A stretch of DNA of 64,000 nt. It comes from Legionella_C sp048541585 (GTDB taxonomy: Bacteria > Pseudomonadota > Gammaproteobacteria > Legionellales > Legionellaceae). Location: the NCBI RefSeq assembly GCF_048541585.1, contig NZ_CP183303.1, positions 620,001 to 684,000 of the forward strand, given 5' to 3'. Shown here piece after piece: positions 16,222 to 25,305 of this stretch. The number at the start of each line of letters is the position of its first letter. The first letter of the stretch is position 1. A program made the translations under genes and the position numbers. The notes below the pieces were generated by a model. It ran no database searches and was not told where the DNA came from. It was given only the letters and a program-made list of their open reading frames with translations.

Positions 16222-17190
16222 CTAGTGAGTACGCTCAAGCGCAAATGCTGCTAATTCTTCTAAGGCTTGTTTAAAAATAGAATCAGGCAGTATTTTTAAT
16301 GCTAGAAGGGCAGCATCAATTTCTTTTGCAGCAAATTCCTTGGTAAATTCAATGGCTTTCGTTTCTTCAATAATAGCTAAAATTTCAGGAAGATTATTTA
16401 AATTTCCCTCTTTTAAACTTTGTTTTATTAATGCTTGTTGAGTAAGGGTGCCTTGCTTAAGAGCATGTAAAAGAGGCATTGTTGCTTTTCCATCTGCTAA
16501 GTCGGTACCAATATTTTTTCCTGTTTCTTTAGTATCAGCACAATAATCTAGCGCATCATCAATTAATTGAAAGGCATTGCCCAGATGCAAACCATAATTA
16601 TAAAGTCCATGTTCTATTTCTTCTCCAACCTCGCCCAAAATAGCGCCTATGGCTGCTGATGCTGCAAATAAGAGGGCTGTTTTAGCTTTTATTACTTCAA
16701 GATAATCATCAATAGTTAACAAAGGATTATGGCGGTTAACTAGCTGTTTTACCTCACCACAGCTAATTTCATGAGAGGTATTTGAAAATAAACGTAGAAT
16801 AGACCAATTTTTTACATCAACAAGTAGTTGCACGGATTGAGTAAAAAGATAATCACCTACTAAAATACTGGCTTTACTTCCCCAGATTTCATTAGCAGTT
16901 TCTTTTCCTCGTCTTAATTTGGATTCATCCACGACGTCGTCATGTAATAGGGTAGCGGTATGAAAAAACTCAACCATAGCCGCCAAAGCGATATGATTTT
17001 GACCTTTATAATTACAAGCATTACTGGCAAGTAATACAAGCAGAGGACGTAAACGTTTTCCGCCACTTTCTACAATATGGTGTGATAAATCATCAATTAA
17101 CCCTACTTGCGATTGTATTTTATCAATAATTAGAGCATTAACGGCTTCAAAGTCGTTAGCAACAAGCGCTCGTAAATGGTCTACCGACAT
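16222..17190 (-). CDS. ispB: Octaprenyl (polyprenyl) diphosphate synthase
   Basis: Trans-prenyltransferase that makes the long side chain of ubiquinone from farnesyl diphosphate and IPP. The 322-residue all-helical protein has the first Asp-rich motif LLHDDVVDESKLRRG (about residues 82-96) and the second, FQLIDDALDY (about 207-216), both of which bind magnesium-diphosphate. The residues before the first motif are small or moderate, as in long-chain synthases. In many gammaproteobacteria ispB is divergent from rplU-rpmA-obgE; here those genes lie 4.4 kb away, separated by a TackOD1 gene, ychF, pth and rplY. Confidence 0.93.
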   Translation of the reverse strand: MSVDHLRALVANDFEAVNALIIDKIQSQVGLIDDLSHHIVESGGKRLRPLLVLLASNACNYKGQNHIALAAMVEFFHTATLLHDDVVDESKLRRGKETANEIWGSKASILVGDYLFTQSVQLLVDVKNWSILRLFSNTSHEISCGEVKQLVNRHNPLLTIDDYLEVIKAKTALLFAASAAIGAILGEVGEEIEHGLYNYGLHLGNAFQLIDDALDYCADTKETGKNIGTDLADGKATMPLLHALKQGTLTQQALIKQSLKEGNLNNLPEILAIIEETKAIEFTKEFAAKEIDAALLALKILPDSIFKQALEELAAFALERTH

Positions 17191-17480
17191 TTTTTATCCT
17201 CAAGCATTTAATCCATGAATGCTAAGGTCCATAATAATTAATGTCAAGTTAACTAACAAATAATAAGTATGTTAGTAACTAAGATACTAATTGATTGCTA
17301 AACAAATTAAGTAATTTTTGATTTTAGTTTAAAAAGTAAGATTTTTTGTCGGAAATTATTTTTTCTTTAGCTAAAATCAATATATATACAGTAAATAATT
17401 TATGTATATTAAGCGTTAATTAGATTAAATAGGTAATCAAAACTATTTATAGAACTACAGTATAGGTAACTGGAGCACTG

Positions 17481-18899
17481 ATGGAGCAGAGAACAGTTTG
17501 GATTATTAATAATATTGATGATAAAAACCTTTTTCCTTTGGAAGTTGATCAGGCAAAAAATATTACCGATCTTCCTGCAGAACCTCCTTACGCATTAATT
17601 TTAGCTAAATCGCCTCAGCAACATTGGCCTGATTTAGTAAAAGAAATTCGTAAAAGACCTGAGTATCGTTTTCTCCCTATTTTTTACCATGGTGATGTTG
17701 AGCCAAAATTAAAACATATTTTTGATGGCGCTGCTGATAGTAATACATTCATTACCTGCGCTAATCAAATTAATGAGCGCTTAAAGAGTATATCTAAAGC
17801 TGTTTTAGAAGCCACTGATAAAGAAGCAATCTTGCTTATTTATTTATATTCAAGAACTAATATGTTGGTACATGGTTACAAGAGTGCAAGCTCACCCTAC
17901 ATTTATGAATATCCCTTATTAACTGTGCTTTTAAATGAAGAATCTGGCTTTGAACATTGGCAGTTTTTGGAAGATCTAGTATTAAGAGATTTATTAGCTC
18001 ACCACAGCTTAGTTGATGAAATAACAATTTGTCCTGCTTGCGGCTCAGGGTTACTTAATTTAAGAAATAGCTGTCCTAGTTGCCATTCGATTGATATTAA
18101 ACCACAACGCTTTATTCATTGTTTTGCTTGTGGAAATATTGCGCAAGTACCTGAGTTTTTACGTCAAGAGCGATTAATATGTACTCGGTGTCATACCAAA
18201 CTTGAAGAGCTAGGTGTGGATTATGAAAAACCTTTGGAAGATAAGATATGTAATAATTGCGGTCATTTTTTTGCCGAGCCTGCAATGGATTTAGTTTGTT
18301 TAGTATGTCAGCGTGTTGCCGCCCCTTCAGATTTTACAGCACGCCGCCTTTATAATTATCATATAACACGCCGTGGTGAATATTTAGCTCGTGGCATTGA
18401 TAAAAGTATCTATACTAATTTTAGTCATTATTTTAAAGTGATTGATTTTCCTATTTTTTTATCTGTTTTAACCTGGCAAGCTAAACTAGCCGAGCGCTAT
18501 AGCTCAATTTATTTTAGTATAATGATTTTGCAAATTACCAATGAAAATAAGCTTATTGAATTGCAGGGTGAAAAAAATTCCGAGCGCTTATTAGGGCAGT
18601 TATTTACGAGTTTAAAGCAGGTATTTCGTGAAAGTGACTTAGCTGCTCGATCAAATGGAAGCATGTTCTTTTTTCTCCCTTTAGCGAATCAAGAGGGCTG
18701 TATAGTCATTTTTGAGCGTATTAAAAACGCTGTCCAGCAGTTAGTTGAAACAGAAATAGGGGAAGGTTTATCAGTTGGTATTAGCTATATGACCTCGGCT
18801 GATATTATTAATAATGGTCTACAAGGTGAATTAATTTTAGCAGAATTACAAACACGCATGCTTGAAAGTAATCACAGTATTATTGGTAATAAAGTATAA
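17481..18899 (+). CDS. TackOD1-type zinc-ribbon protein with degenerate GGDEF domain
   Basis: A 472-residue protein in three parts. Residues 1-110 look like a receiver-like domain (ALILAKSPQQHW, RPEYRFLPIFY). Residues about 170-285 carry four zinc-ribbon pairs: CPACGSG/CPSCHS, CFACGN/CTRCHT and CNNCGHFF/CLVC, as in TackOD1 domains. The C-terminal part (about 310-470) has the strand-helix layout of a diguanylate cyclase, but the active-site loop reads SNGSMFFFLP instead of GGDEF, so it is probably not catalytic. That suggests a signalling or scaffold role linked to cyclic-di-GMP or surface polysaccharide control, which is inference. It is divergent from ispB across a 290-bp AT-rich region. Confidence 0.65.
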   Translation: MEQRTVWIINNIDDKNLFPLEVDQAKNITDLPAEPPYALILAKSPQQHWPDLVKEIRKRPEYRFLPIFYHGDVEPKLKHIFDGAADSNTFITCANQINERLKSISKAVLEATDKEAILLIYLYSRTNMLVHGYKSASSPYIYEYPLLTVLLNEESGFEHWQFLEDLVLRDLLAHHSLVDEITICPACGSGLLNLRNSCPSCHSIDIKPQRFIHCFACGNIAQVPEFLRQERLICTRCHTKLEELGVDYEKPLEDKICNNCGHFFAEPAMDLVCLVCQRVAAPSDFTARRLYNYHITRRGEYLARGIDKSIYTNFSHYFKVIDFPIFLSVLTWQAKLAERYSSIYFSIMILQITNENKLIELQGEKNSERLLGQLFTSLKQVFRESDLAARSNGSMFFFLPLANQEGCIVIFERIKNAVQQLVETEIGEGLSVGISYMTSADIINNGLQGELILAELQTRMLESNHSIIGNKV

Positions 18900-18978
18900 A
18901 ATAATTATTAATTAATCCAATTGAAAAACGTATTTAATTAACTATTAACTTAATATAGCATTTCTCACTAATTTTATA

Positions 18979-20076
18979 TTAGACATTAAAGCGGAAATGC
19001 ATAACATCGCCATCACAAACCACATAATCTTTTCCTTCCAAGCGAAGTTTTCCTGCTTCTTTTGCACCTTGTTCACCACCATAGGTAATAAATGCGTCAT
19101 AAGCAATAACTTCTGCTCTAATAAATCCTTTTTCAAAATCAGTATGAATGACGCCTGCCGCTTGTGGTGCTGTTGCACCTTTAGGAATTGTCCAGGCTCT
19201 TACCTCTTTTACACCTGCTGTGAAATAGGTTTGTAAGCCTAATAATTCATAGCCAGCACGAATAACACGATTTAAACCAGGTTCACTTAAACCCAGTCCC
19301 TGCATTAGCTCCAATCGATCAGGCTCGTCTAATTCTACCAATTCTGCTTCAGTTGCAGCACAAAGAGCAACTACTTTAGCATTTTCTTGTAAGGCTAGAT
19401 TAATCACTTTTTCAAGCAGAGGATTGTTATCATAGCCCTCGTCATCAACGTTTGCGATATAAAGCACAGGCTTTGCTGTTAAGAGAAAGAAACGTTTAAT
19501 AATTGTTTCTTCTTCTGGTTTAAAAGAGAGGGTACGTACTGGAAAACCTGCATCCAAATGTGCTTTTACCTTAAGCAGAAGTTGTTGTTCAGCGAGTGCC
19601 TCTTTGCTTCCACTTTTAGTATTTTTATTGATTTTAATTAAAGCCTTATCAATTGTTTCCATATCTGCTAAAGCTAACTCTGTATTAATCACTTCGATGT
19701 CACTTAAGGGATCAACGCGTCCTTCAACGTGAATAACATCAGATTGATTAGTTCCAAAACACCGTACAACATGAGCGATAGCATCCGTTTCTCTAATATT
19801 TGCTAAGAACTGATTACCTAAGCCTTCCCCTTTAGAAGCGCCTTTAACAATACCGGCAATATCAACAAATTGCATAGTAGTCGGTATAGTTTGCTGTGGT
19901 TTAACAATTTTACTTAATTCATCTAGGCGTGAGTCTGGTAGAGTTACAATACCTACATTAGGTTCAATAGTACAGAAAGGATAGTTTTGAGCTTCAATAC
20001 CTGCTTTAGTAAGCGCGTTAAATAAGGTTGACTTACCAACATTAGGTAAACCAACAATACCACATTTAAATCCCAT
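18979..20076 (-). CDS. ychF: Ribosome-binding ATPase YchF (Obg family)
   Basis: Cytosolic P-loop NTPase that prefers ATP and binds the 70S ribosome. The 365-residue protein matches the family length (363). Motifs: P-loop GLPNVGKSTLFNAL (residues 8-21), DIAGIVKGASKGEGLGNQFL (switch II), the base-specificity motif NVDDEGY (about residue 207) and a C-terminal TGS/ubiquitin-like domain ending DYVVCDGDVMHFRFNV. Sits upstream of nothing obvious on its strand; pth lies 63 bp upstream and is co-directional, the standard pth-ychF pair. GAGG precedes the ATG. Confidence 0.97.
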   Translation of the reverse strand: MGFKCGIVGLPNVGKSTLFNALTKAGIEAQNYPFCTIEPNVGIVTLPDSRLDELSKIVKPQQTIPTTMQFVDIAGIVKGASKGEGLGNQFLANIRETDAIAHVVRCFGTNQSDVIHVEGRVDPLSDIEVINTELALADMETIDKALIKINKNTKSGSKEALAEQQLLLKVKAHLDAGFPVRTLSFKPEEETIIKRFFLLTAKPVLYIANVDDEGYDNNPLLEKVINLALQENAKVVALCAATEAELVELDEPDRLELMQGLGLSEPGLNRVIRAGYELLGLQTYFTAGVKEVRAWTIPKGATAPQAAGVIHTDFEKGFIRAEVIAYDAFITYGGEQGAKEAGKLRLEGKDYVVCDGDVMHFRFNV

Positions 20077-20139
20077 AATTGGCCTCTTTTAAGTATTTCT
20101 CTACATCAGTAATCGATTAATTAATAACTTGAAGTTTCT

Positions 20140-20709
20140 TTAGCTATTAATTTTATTCATTGCTAACGCCATTTCACCTTTTATAAGTGAGGGTAATATT
20201 GTTATTGCACGTTCAAGTGCTGCCAAGATTAATTGTTTGTCGGTTAAGCTAGGTCTGCCAAGTACATAATTTAAAACTAAATCTTTATGTCCTGGGTGTC
20301 CTATTCCAACTCGCAGACGATGAAAATCTGCACTACCAAGTTTTTGCGTTATATCGCGAAGCCCATTATGACCACCATGTCCACCACCGGCTTTTAATTT
20401 AATACGGCCAGCAGGAAGATCAAGCTCATCGTGCACTATAAGAATCTCGTTTGGATTAATCCGGTAAAATTGACTAGTTTCCTTAGTTGCTAAACCACTT
20501 TGATTCATAAAAGTCGTAGGCAACAGCAATCTACAAGAGTGACCATCTTGTTCAATGATAGCTAGCTCAGTATGGAGCTTCTTTTCAAGCTTAAAGGACA
20601 CATTGTAAGCTTTAGCTAACATTTCAACAAACCAGCTACCAGCATTGTGACGCGTAGTCGCATAAGCTGGGCCCGGGTTTTTAAGTCCAATGATTAATTT
20701 AATTGCCAT
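20140..20709 (-). CDS. pth: Peptidyl-tRNA hydrolase
   Basis: Releases tRNA from peptidyl-tRNA that drops off ribosomes. 189 residues, normal for bacterial Pth. Catalytic residues are visible: Asn10 in GLKNPGPAYATTRHNAG, His21 in the same stretch, and Asp93 in IVHDELDLPAG. KAGGGHGGHNGLRD is the conserved tRNA-binding loop. It lies between rplY (111 bp upstream) and ychF (63 bp downstream) on the same strand, the usual rplY-pth-ychF cluster. The start ATG at 20709 has no strong Shine-Dalgarno, suggesting translation depends on the upstream transcript context. Confidence 0.97.
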   Translation of the reverse strand: MAIKLIIGLKNPGPAYATTRHNAGSWFVEMLAKAYNVSFKLEKKLHTELAIIEQDGHSCRLLLPTTFMNQSGLATKETSQFYRINPNEILIVHDELDLPAGRIKLKAGGGHGGHNGLRDITQKLGSADFHRLRVGIGHPGHKDLVLNYVLGRPSLTDKQLILAALERAITILPSLIKGEMALAMNKINS

Positions 20710-20761
20710 AAATTATTATAAGGAGGCGATTTATTTTCGCTTCAACTAAAGGGAATTCATA

Positions 20762-20820
20762 TGTAGGTTGGGCCTTGGCCCAACATTCACGAGTTATTAC
20801 TGGGCTAAGGCCCAATTTAC
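20762..20820. repeat. Family A-related double hairpin between rplY and pth
   Basis: TGTAGGTTGGGCCTTGGCCCAACA forms a near-perfect hairpin, and a second arm, TGGGCTAAGGCCCA, follows. The TGTAGGTTGGGCC core is the same as in the family A elements at 6076 and 22289. Because it separates two genes of one cluster it could attenuate or stabilise the rplY-pth transcript. Confidence 0.55.
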
Positions 20821-21450
20821 CTATTCTGGCATATCTTCTTCAGGCTTAGGAGCCGTTTCTTCTTCAGTACCACCTTTTGGTGCATGAATAGCTACTATTG
20901 GTAAATTATGATCAGCATCATTGACGTTAGCAGTGAGCTGAACCCCTTTAGGTAGTTTTAAATCAGCTAAATGTACTACATCATTAAGGCCAACTTCACT
21001 CATATCAACTTCAATAAATTCAGGTAAATTCTTAGCTTGGCAACGAACTTCTACTTGAGTCATATTATGGTTAATACGGCCGCCTGCTTTTACTCCCTTA
21101 GATATGTCTTCATTAATAAAATGTAAAGGAATATTTTTTACCAAAATATCTTTTGCTGATACACGCTGTAAATCCATATGTAGGATAACAGGCTTATAAG
21201 GGTGGCGTTGTAATGCTTTAAGGATTACATGCTCAATTTTCCCGTCTATACTTATATCAAAAATTGAGGAGTAAATACTTTCGCTCTCAAGCGCTTTTAT
21301 AACTTTGTTATGAGAAAGATTTAAGGTTTGGGGTTCTTTGTCACCACCATATAAAATAGCAGGGACTTTATTTTCAAGACGACGTAGGCGGCGGCTCGCA
21401 CCTTTCCCTATATCAGCTCTTGTTTCGGCTTCTAAAACTATTGATGACAT
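20821..21450 (-). CDS. rplY: 50S ribosomal protein L25, long (Ctc/TL5) form
   Basis: 5S-rRNA-binding protein of the large subunit. The 209-residue product is the two-domain Ctc/TL5 form: residues 1-95 are the L25 domain (ADIGKGASRRLRR, then VPAILYGG) and the rest is the C-terminal beta domain ending with a charged tail PKPEEDMPE. E. coli L25 has only the first domain (94 residues). The start at 21450 is chosen because GGAG lies 8 bp upstream; an in-frame ATG 12 bp earlier would put the ribosome binding site inside the gene. It leads the rplY-pth-ychF cluster. Confidence 0.93.
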   Translation of the reverse strand: MSSIVLEAETRADIGKGASRRLRRLENKVPAILYGGDKEPQTLNLSHNKVIKALESESIYSSIFDISIDGKIEHVILKALQRHPYKPVILHMDLQRVSAKDILVKNIPLHFINEDISKGVKAGGRINHNMTQVEVRCQAKNLPEFIEVDMSEVGLNDVVHLADLKLPKGVQLTANVNDADHNLPIVAIHAPKGGTEEETAPKPEEDMPE

Positions 21451-21627
21451 AACTATCTCCATAGAAAAAACATTGATACTTAACGCGCGACCAAGTTAAG
21501 TACTAAAATAAATTTGGAGCCAGAGTATACAATAATTTAAAATCAACTTGAAGTAATACCAGTAATTTCATAAAATATGCAACTTTGTTGAACTTATAAA
21601 GCCATTTCGGCGAGTTGGAGATAAGCT

Positions 21628-21939
21628 ATGTATGCGGTAATTAAGACAGGCGGTAAGCAATATCGTGTAAAAGAAGGCGATATTATTAAAGTAGAATCGC
21701 TGTCTGGTGATGTTGGGAGTGAAGTCGATTTTGCTGATGTACTCATGCTTGCTGATGGTGATAATGTTACTGTGGGCACGCCTTTAATTGCAAAAGTGGC
21801 TGTGAAAGGCGAAATCCTCGCACACGATCGCCATAAAAAAGTTAAAATTATTAAATTCCGTCGTCGTAAGCACCATATGAAGCAAATGGGTCATCGACAA
21901 AATTTTACGCAGATTAAAATTACTGCGATTAACGGTTAA
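21628..21939 (+). CDS. rplU: 50S ribosomal protein L21
   Basis: 103 residues, the exact usual length. Starts MYAVIKTGGKQYRV, the family hallmark, and ends with the basic stretch KIIKFRRRKHHMKQMGHRQ that contacts 23S rRNA and L20. GGAG lies 8 bp before the ATG. The gap of 177 bp to the divergent rplY carries the promoters for both. rpmA follows after 12 bp, forming the usual rplU-rpmA pair. Confidence 0.98.
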   Translation: MYAVIKTGGKQYRVKEGDIIKVESLSGDVGSEVDFADVLMLADGDNVTVGTPLIAKVAVKGEILAHDRHKKVKIIKFRRRKHHMKQMGHRQNFTQIKITAING

Positions 21940-21951
21940 GAGGGGAAAGCA

Positions 21952-22224
21952 ATGGCTCATAAAAAAGCTGGTGGTAGTACGCGCAATGGCCGCGATTCGA
22001 ATCCCAAGTATCTTGGTGTCAAGCGTTTTGGTGGTCAATATGTAAATGCTGGTGAAATTTTAGTCCGTCAACGCGGTACGCGATTTCATGCAGGCGCAGG
22101 TGTAGGTTGTGGTCGTGATCACACTTTATATGCATTAGTTGCTGGTAAAGTTGCCTTTTGTATTAAAGGGGCTAAAAATCGTAAATTTGTTACGATTGAA
22201 ACAGCTGAAGGTAGCGCTAACTAG
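21952..22224 (+). CDS. rpmA: 50S ribosomal protein L27
   Basis: 90 residues. Begins MAHKKAGGSTRNGRDSNPKY, with the N-terminal tail that reaches the peptidyl-transferase centre, then RFGGQYVNAGEILVRQRGTR and the VGCGRDHTLYAL core. No N-terminal cleavage extension of the Firmicutes type. GGGGAAAG precedes the ATG. It is followed by a repeat element and then obgE. Confidence 0.98.
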   Translation: MAHKKAGGSTRNGRDSNPKYLGVKRFGGQYVNAGEILVRQRGTRFHAGAGVGCGRDHTLYALVAGKVAFCIKGAKNRKFVTIETAEGSAN

Positions 22225-22288
22225 ACTAATAGTAAAACAATCACTGTTGCTAACTTCAATCATCTGATGTATGTCAACATTTTGATAT

Positions 22289-22373
22289 TAATGTGCCGTA
22301 GGTTGTAACTTGCGGCATATAACCTCATTCTAAGCCCAACCTACATGAAAATTTTCTTAAGTTGGCACCATTA
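22289..22373. repeat. Family A repeat, shortened copy (85 bp)
   Basis: Starts TAATGTGCCGTAGGTTG and ends with CCCAACCTACATGAAAATT...AAGTTGGCACCATTA, whose reverse complement begins TAATGGTGCCAACTT. The right half aligns with the element at 6076-6186; the left half seems to lack about 25 bp. It sits between rpmA and obgE. Confidence 0.6.
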
Positions 22374-22438
22374 ACTGGGTTATTACGTAGTATTAAATCC
22401 CCGTCCTATCAGGTAAATTAATTAAATAGAGAAAATAA

Positions 22439-23467
22439 ATGAAATTTGTCGACGAGGCCATTATTAATGTTGAAGCTGGCAATGGTGGGCATGGTTGCTT
22501 AAGTTTTAGGCGTGAGAAATTTGTTCCTTTTGGTGGCCCTGATGGTGGTGATGGCGGCGATGGTGGAAGTGTTTACTTAGAAGCCAATAGTGATCTTAAT
22601 ACTTTGGTTGATTTTCGTTATCAAAGGCACTTTAAAGCTAAAAACGGCCAGTCAGGCATGGGTAGTAATTGCACAGGTAAAAAAGGTGAGGACTTAATTA
22701 TTCAAGTTCCCGTAGGAACACTTGTTTTTGATTGTGATACAGATGAATTATTAGGTGATATTAAGCAAGCAGGCGATCGCTTATTAGTGGCTCAAGGTGG
22801 ATTTCATGGGCTCGGTAATACACGGTATAAAAGTAGTGTTAATCGAGCTCCACGACAAACAACACCTGGAACGCCGGGTGAAGCACGCCGCTTACGTTTA
22901 GAGTTACGTGTTTTAGCAGATGTGGGTTTATTGGGCTTACCTAATGCAGGTAAATCAACTTTAATTCGTGCAGTTTCTAGCGCTAAACCTAAAGTAGCTG
23001 ATTACCCTTTTACCACACTTCACCCTGAACTAGGTGTGGTTAGAATATCTTCTTTTAAAAGTTTTGTGATGGCTGATATCCCAGGCCTTATTGAAGGCGC
23101 AGCTTTAGGAGCAGGATTAGGCCATCGTTTTTTAAAACACTTAGCACGTACCTGTATTTTATTACATGTGCTTGATATTTTACCAATAGATGGCAGTGAT
23201 CCCATTACTAATGCAAAAGTTGTTTTGCAAGAGTTGACGCAATATGACCCACAATTAATTAATAAGCCACGCTGGCTTGTTTTAAATAAGATAGATATGG
23301 TTCCTGATGAAGGCGAACGAGACCATATTAAACAGACTATTATTCAAGGCTTAAATTGGCAGGATAAAGTCTTTATGGTTTCTGCTCTAACGGGTGAGGG
23401 TACAAAAGAGCTTTGTTATGCATTAATGGAGCTGATTGATGAGATGAAAGAGCCGAGAGCTAATTAA
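22439..23467 (+). CDS. obgE: GTPase Obg/CgtA
   Basis: Essential GTPase involved in 50S assembly and stress control. The 342-residue protein has the glycine-rich Obg fold (residues 1-157; GGPDGGDGGDGGSVY), then the G domain: P-loop GLPNAGKSTLI, DIPGLIEGAALGAGLGHRFL (switch II) and NKID (NKIDMV). The C-terminal OCT domain seen in Gram-positives is absent, as in most proteobacteria. Its 3' end overlaps the convergent CinA-like gene by 45 bp, which is unusual and means transcripts from both strands cross. Confidence 0.97.
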   Translation: MKFVDEAIINVEAGNGGHGCLSFRREKFVPFGGPDGGDGGDGGSVYLEANSDLNTLVDFRYQRHFKAKNGQSGMGSNCTGKKGEDLIIQVPVGTLVFDCDTDELLGDIKQAGDRLLVAQGGFHGLGNTRYKSSVNRAPRQTTPGTPGEARRLRLELRVLADVGLLGLPNAGKSTLIRAVSSAKPKVADYPFTTLHPELGVVRISSFKSFVMADIPGLIEGAALGAGLGHRFLKHLARTCILLHVLDILPIDGSDPITNAKVVLQELTQYDPQLINKPRWLVLNKIDMVPDEGERDHIKQTIIQGLNWQDKVFMVSALTGEGTKELCYALMELIDEMKEPRAN

Positions 23468-24517
23468 TTCAGCCGCATAATGGATAACCAATGGGCTCCT
23501 ATGTGGTATGACATGTGTTTCTTTACCTTCAAAACGGCCATGACTATAAAAAATAGCTAGCGAAGTTTCACCATTTTTAGGCCGATTAGACCAGTATTCG
23601 TAGAGTCCACAAATATGAAAATGAAGCGCTGCATGATTTTGTTCATGAAATTTAATAAAAGGATATGTTTCAGGTAGCTGAATTAATGATTGTAAAAGTC
23701 CACCCGTAACTTCATCTAGAATAATAATAGGTTTTTGCCATTTTTGAATCAGCTCGACTAATTCTTCTGATGCTTTTTTATCGGTTTTAGTTATTAAGTG
23801 GGGGCTTATAATAGGTTGTAGGGTTTTTAAAATTCTTTCAACTAATTCTGGTTTAGCCCAAACTTTACACTCCACATAAGGCGTATCAAGCCGATAACCT
23901 GTTTTACAATTAAATGTTTGTAAAGCGTCATCAATTGCTTGAGCAATTTGGCTCTCAGCCACCCCAAATAAGCGCCACTTAAGCAGCTTCGTAGTGGTAT
24001 GTTGAGTATTTTGTAAGATAGGTAAAATATAATTATTAAACATGGGCAGACATTCTCTAGGCGGGCCAGGTAACATAATAAGTAATTTATTATGGTGTCT
24101 AACATAACAGCCCATTGCTGTGCCATTTGGATTAGGTAATAAATAAGCTTTTGCAGGAAATTTAGCTTGTTGTTTATTGCCTTCGCTTAACGCCAGCTTA
24201 CTATGGTATAGTCTATTTTGAATATGCGTTAGCGCCTCTTCAAACTCTATAAGTGAACTTTCTAAATAGCGACTTAGGGCATAACGTGTCCTATCATCTG
24301 AAGTAGGGCCGAGTCCTCCGGTGATAATGATGATGTCATGCTGATGAGCTAGAAAACTAATGCATTGGTATATCTCAAGCTCGTCGTCACTACAAGATAG
24401 ATGTATGCCAACTGCTAATCCCTCTGAACTAAGCGCATGTGCTAAATAATGAGAGTTAGTATTTAGCGTATCTCCATGAATAATTTCATCGCCTGTAGCT
24501 AAGAGTGCAATTGCCAT
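23423..24517 (-). CDS. CinA N-terminal (molybdopterin-binding-like) domain protein
   Basis: The N-terminal 170 residues are a MoCF-biosynthesis/CinA domain: ALLATGDEIIHGDTLNTNSH and TGGLGPTSDDRTRYAL, then PNPNGTAMGC and MLPGPPRECLPMF. In CinA this domain hydrolyses ADP-ribose or NMN-related pyrophosphates. The rest (about 170-364) continues with CinA-like subdomain GVAESQIAQAIDDAL and a poorly conserved region that lacks the clear PncC nicotinamide-nucleotide amidase motif. So it is a CinA-like protein of 364 residues rather than a full 400-residue CinA with deamidase. GGAAC precedes the ATG; the 3' end overlaps obgE. Confidence 0.75.
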   Translation of the reverse strand: MAIALLATGDEIIHGDTLNTNSHYLAHALSSEGLAVGIHLSCSDDELEIYQCISFLAHQHDIIIITGGLGPTSDDRTRYALSRYLESSLIEFEEALTHIQNRLYHSKLALSEGNKQQAKFPAKAYLLPNPNGTAMGCYVRHHNKLLIMLPGPPRECLPMFNNYILPILQNTQHTTTKLLKWRLFGVAESQIAQAIDDALQTFNCKTGYRLDTPYVECKVWAKPELVERILKTLQPIISPHLITKTDKKASEELVELIQKWQKPIIILDEVTGGLLQSLIQLPETYPFIKFHEQNHAALHFHICGLYEYWSNRPKNGETSLAIFYSHGRFEGKETHVIPHRSPLVIHYAAELISSRLFHLINQLH

Positions 24518-25305
24518 AATTATACGTTCCTATCAATGTATCTTTATGATAGAGGTTTCGAATATAAAAATGAATAGACTTTTTTGCAAACTACTATTGC
24601 TGGCTAAGAGTTGCTGAAAGTAGATTAATTAGAAATCAATTTTGCAGGTAAGTTCTCGTTTAAGTTAAGTAAATAGATTAAATAATTTTGTAATATCTAA
24701 TTATAAATTAATATAATTTTAACTTTTTAGCTTTTATTATTGCTTAATTTTTAAATTAAATACTATATGTTTAAAATTTCTTGCAGGTAAACTTAAGAGG
24801 TGGTAAGCTCTCGCTTGCTTCAAATAGCCTGTAGGAGGCTAAAACAAAAAAATTTATAAATATGCATAATGTACAAATTTAAAACGTATTTATTAAACGA
24901 TTATTACAGTAATAAAATTAAGGTAAGACTGTTTTTTTAAGGGGAATTGAAGTTACTAACTATTATTGTAGTAATTTTTAAACTATTGTTACTAGCAAAT
25001 AAGCGGGCTTTTTACTATATAATCAAACACTTATAAATATTTATTTTTTAATATTTAATAAAGCCTAGTTTTTTCTAAGTTGTTTATCTGTGTTGTACAT
25101 CTAATAGACTAGTTTTTGTAGTCGCAAATTTTAAATTCTTTGCTCTCTGAGCGTTTAATTATTTTACAATTTTATAAATCGTAAAGATTTATGAAATTTT
25201 TATCAAGTCAGATTAATACTGACTTAATTTTTTTTTTATATACTGGACCGGCTTTAAACCAAAAGCTCTATACCTAGTCAGAATTATAATAAGAGGTAGA
25301 CTTTT
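24518..25305. other. 788-bp AT-rich region without recognisable genes
   Basis: Very AT-rich with many stops in all frames. It includes a small hairpin TAGCCT/AGGCTA (24826-24842). It precedes the mitochondrial-carrier-like gene and should contain its promoter. I see no tRNA, no repeat family member and no clear tandem regulator site. Confidence 0.5.

Noticed and set aside
23842..24126. 94-codon minus-strand frame inside the CinA-like gene
   Set aside because: A second reading frame on the same strand inside a gene with good domain evidence.
24518..25305. PmrA- or CpxR-type direct repeats upstream of the carrier-like gene
   Set aside because: Single TTAAT half-sites are found, but no correctly spaced pair; AT-rich sequence gives such half-sites by chance.
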